Assembly (NCBI GenBank): GCA_037953745.1
Contig: JBAKBP010007167.1
Coordinates: forward strand, 1 to 64,000
Direction: 5' to 3'
Source: Lithodes maja
Taxonomy: Eukaryota > Arthropoda > Malacostraca > Decapoda > Lithodidae
Length of the DNA: 64,000 bases
A program made the position numbers and the translations under genes. This document shows, in pieces, positions 63,190-64,000 of this stretch. A model generated the notes under the pieces. It saw only the letters and a list, made by a program, of their open reading frames with translations, was not told the DNA's origin and did not search any database. Position 1 is the stretch's first letter. Every line of letters starts with the position of its first letter.

Positions 63190-64000
63190 TTGTCCCTATT
63201 TTGATTACCGGTATTCTATATACAAATTAATTTCTGCTGGTAAATTTAAATACATATGTTGCATCTACCGTTCCCCAAATACTCCTCCAGAGCAAAGTCT
63301 TTTTGATTCTCTGTCCTCACAACTCGGTGTCTTCAATTTAAATGCTTCTTCTGAAATCACTGTGTTGGGTGATTTTAACGTCCATAATGTTGAATGGCTC
63401 ACGCATTCAGCCAGGACTGATGATGCTGGTCTTGAATGTGAGCTATTTGCAGACTCATTTAATCTCACTCAACTAGTCAACCAACCAACCTGTGTACCAG
63501 ATAATCCTAATCATAATTCCCACCTATTGGACTTATTTTTAACAACCAATTCAGAAAATTATGATGTTACAGTGAGGTCTCCGCTTGGATCTTCTGATCA
63601 CTGTCTGATACAGGCTACCTGTCTATCACCTACCACACCTTCCCACTCTGAACCTGTTTTGGTGACTAAATGGCATTACGATAGGGCAGACTGGGAGGGT
63701 CTTCAAGGTTTCTTTATTGATATTCCCTGGACCTCTTTCTTTTCTAATGATGCACACTCCACCTTGAGCCACATACAAGATTTTGTAAAAATTGGAATGG
63801 AGACTTTTATTCCTCATCAAAAGTACAGTAAAAGATCTAATTCACCTAAATGGTTTGACCATAATTGTGCTAGAGTAACTGAACAAAAAGCAATAGCCTA
63901 CAATGCATACACAAGATCAAAAACACATGAAGCCTTTAATTACTTTAGAAACATCAGGAATCATGCCAAAACTGTATTAAACCTAACTAAATCAAACTTT
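63190..64000 (+). CDS. LINE endonuclease domain, partial at window edge
   Basis: An open frame of about 270 codons through the last base of the window, 5'-truncated. It encodes the C-terminal half of an apurinic-like endonuclease: YICCIYRSPNTPPEQSLFDS (about 63251), ITVLGDFNVHNVEWL (GDFN metal-site motif at 63368-63379), and SPLGSSDHCLI (SDH catalytic motif at 63593-63601). The linker before the reverse transcriptase follows (KWFDHNCARVTEQKAIAYNA). This domain nicks target DNA for target-primed reverse transcription in Jockey-like LINEs. The RT should lie beyond the window. The frame shows no stop, so this could be a younger copy than the RTE-like element before it. Confidence 0.85.

Overview
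The window looks like eukaryotic, probably decapod crustacean, nuclear DNA. It carries a block of large-DNA-virus-like genes (about 1-29,660) joined to a long tract of host repeats and transposons (about 29,660-64,000). The host call rests on abundant satellites, LINEs of Jockey/CR1 and RTE type, a spliced piggyBac transposase gene, a tRNA-like SINE and polyadenylation signals. The virus-like call rests on long intronless ORFs packed on both strands with short or overlapping junctions, AT-rich promoters, and proteins I cannot match to animal families. An endogenous nimavirus-like element is my best guess in such a host, but I see no DNA polymerase, helicase or other hallmark gene, so the family is inference.

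Virus-like block: a partial ORF at the left edge; two paralogous charged coiled-coil proteins with a shared promoter signature (787-2,525); a 701-codon ORF (2,563-4,668, minus); a small plus-strand ORF (4,886-5,395); and then a chain of minus-strand ORFs from 27,891 down to 5,568. The chain comprises a 120-aa ORF, a giant modular ORF of about 3,100 aa, a proline-rich ORF and a Gly/Arg-rich ORF. Each is offset +1 from the one before and overlaps or abuts it, so it may be one very large ancestral gene or a tightly coupled set. Divergent from the chain is a von Willebrand A-domain protein (27,957-28,982), whose 3' end overlaps tail-to-tail a two-transmembrane protein (28,924-29,658).

A very young LTR retrotransposon (8,835-17,030, minus) has split the proline-rich ORF. 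Its two 1,846-bp LTRs differ at only three positions I could find, and it is flanked by a 4-bp AGTG duplication. It keeps Gag and protease but only pieces of reverse transcriptase/RNase H and no integrase, so it is a non-autonomous element.

Host side: a higher-order satellite (29,660-36,570) containing LINE RT scraps; a gene-poor stretch; a piggyBac-derived ORF lacking the transposase core (38,921-40,300); a tRNA-like SINE; a GGTCTGGGGGAAACT satellite with a Gypsy integrase fragment (41,440-44,850); a ~152-bp tandem repeat interrupted near a TTAA MITE; and a macrosatellite (46,700-52,440) that repeatedly copies a virus-like convergent gene pair fused to host repeat sequence. Next come a retropepsin-like ORF whose last codons are replaced by a complete piggyBac transposon (53,568-56,943), TTAA MITEs and a 524-bp foldback, a LINE C-terminal fragment, a decayed RTE-like LINE (60,300-63,075), and a LINE endonuclease domain running off the right edge.
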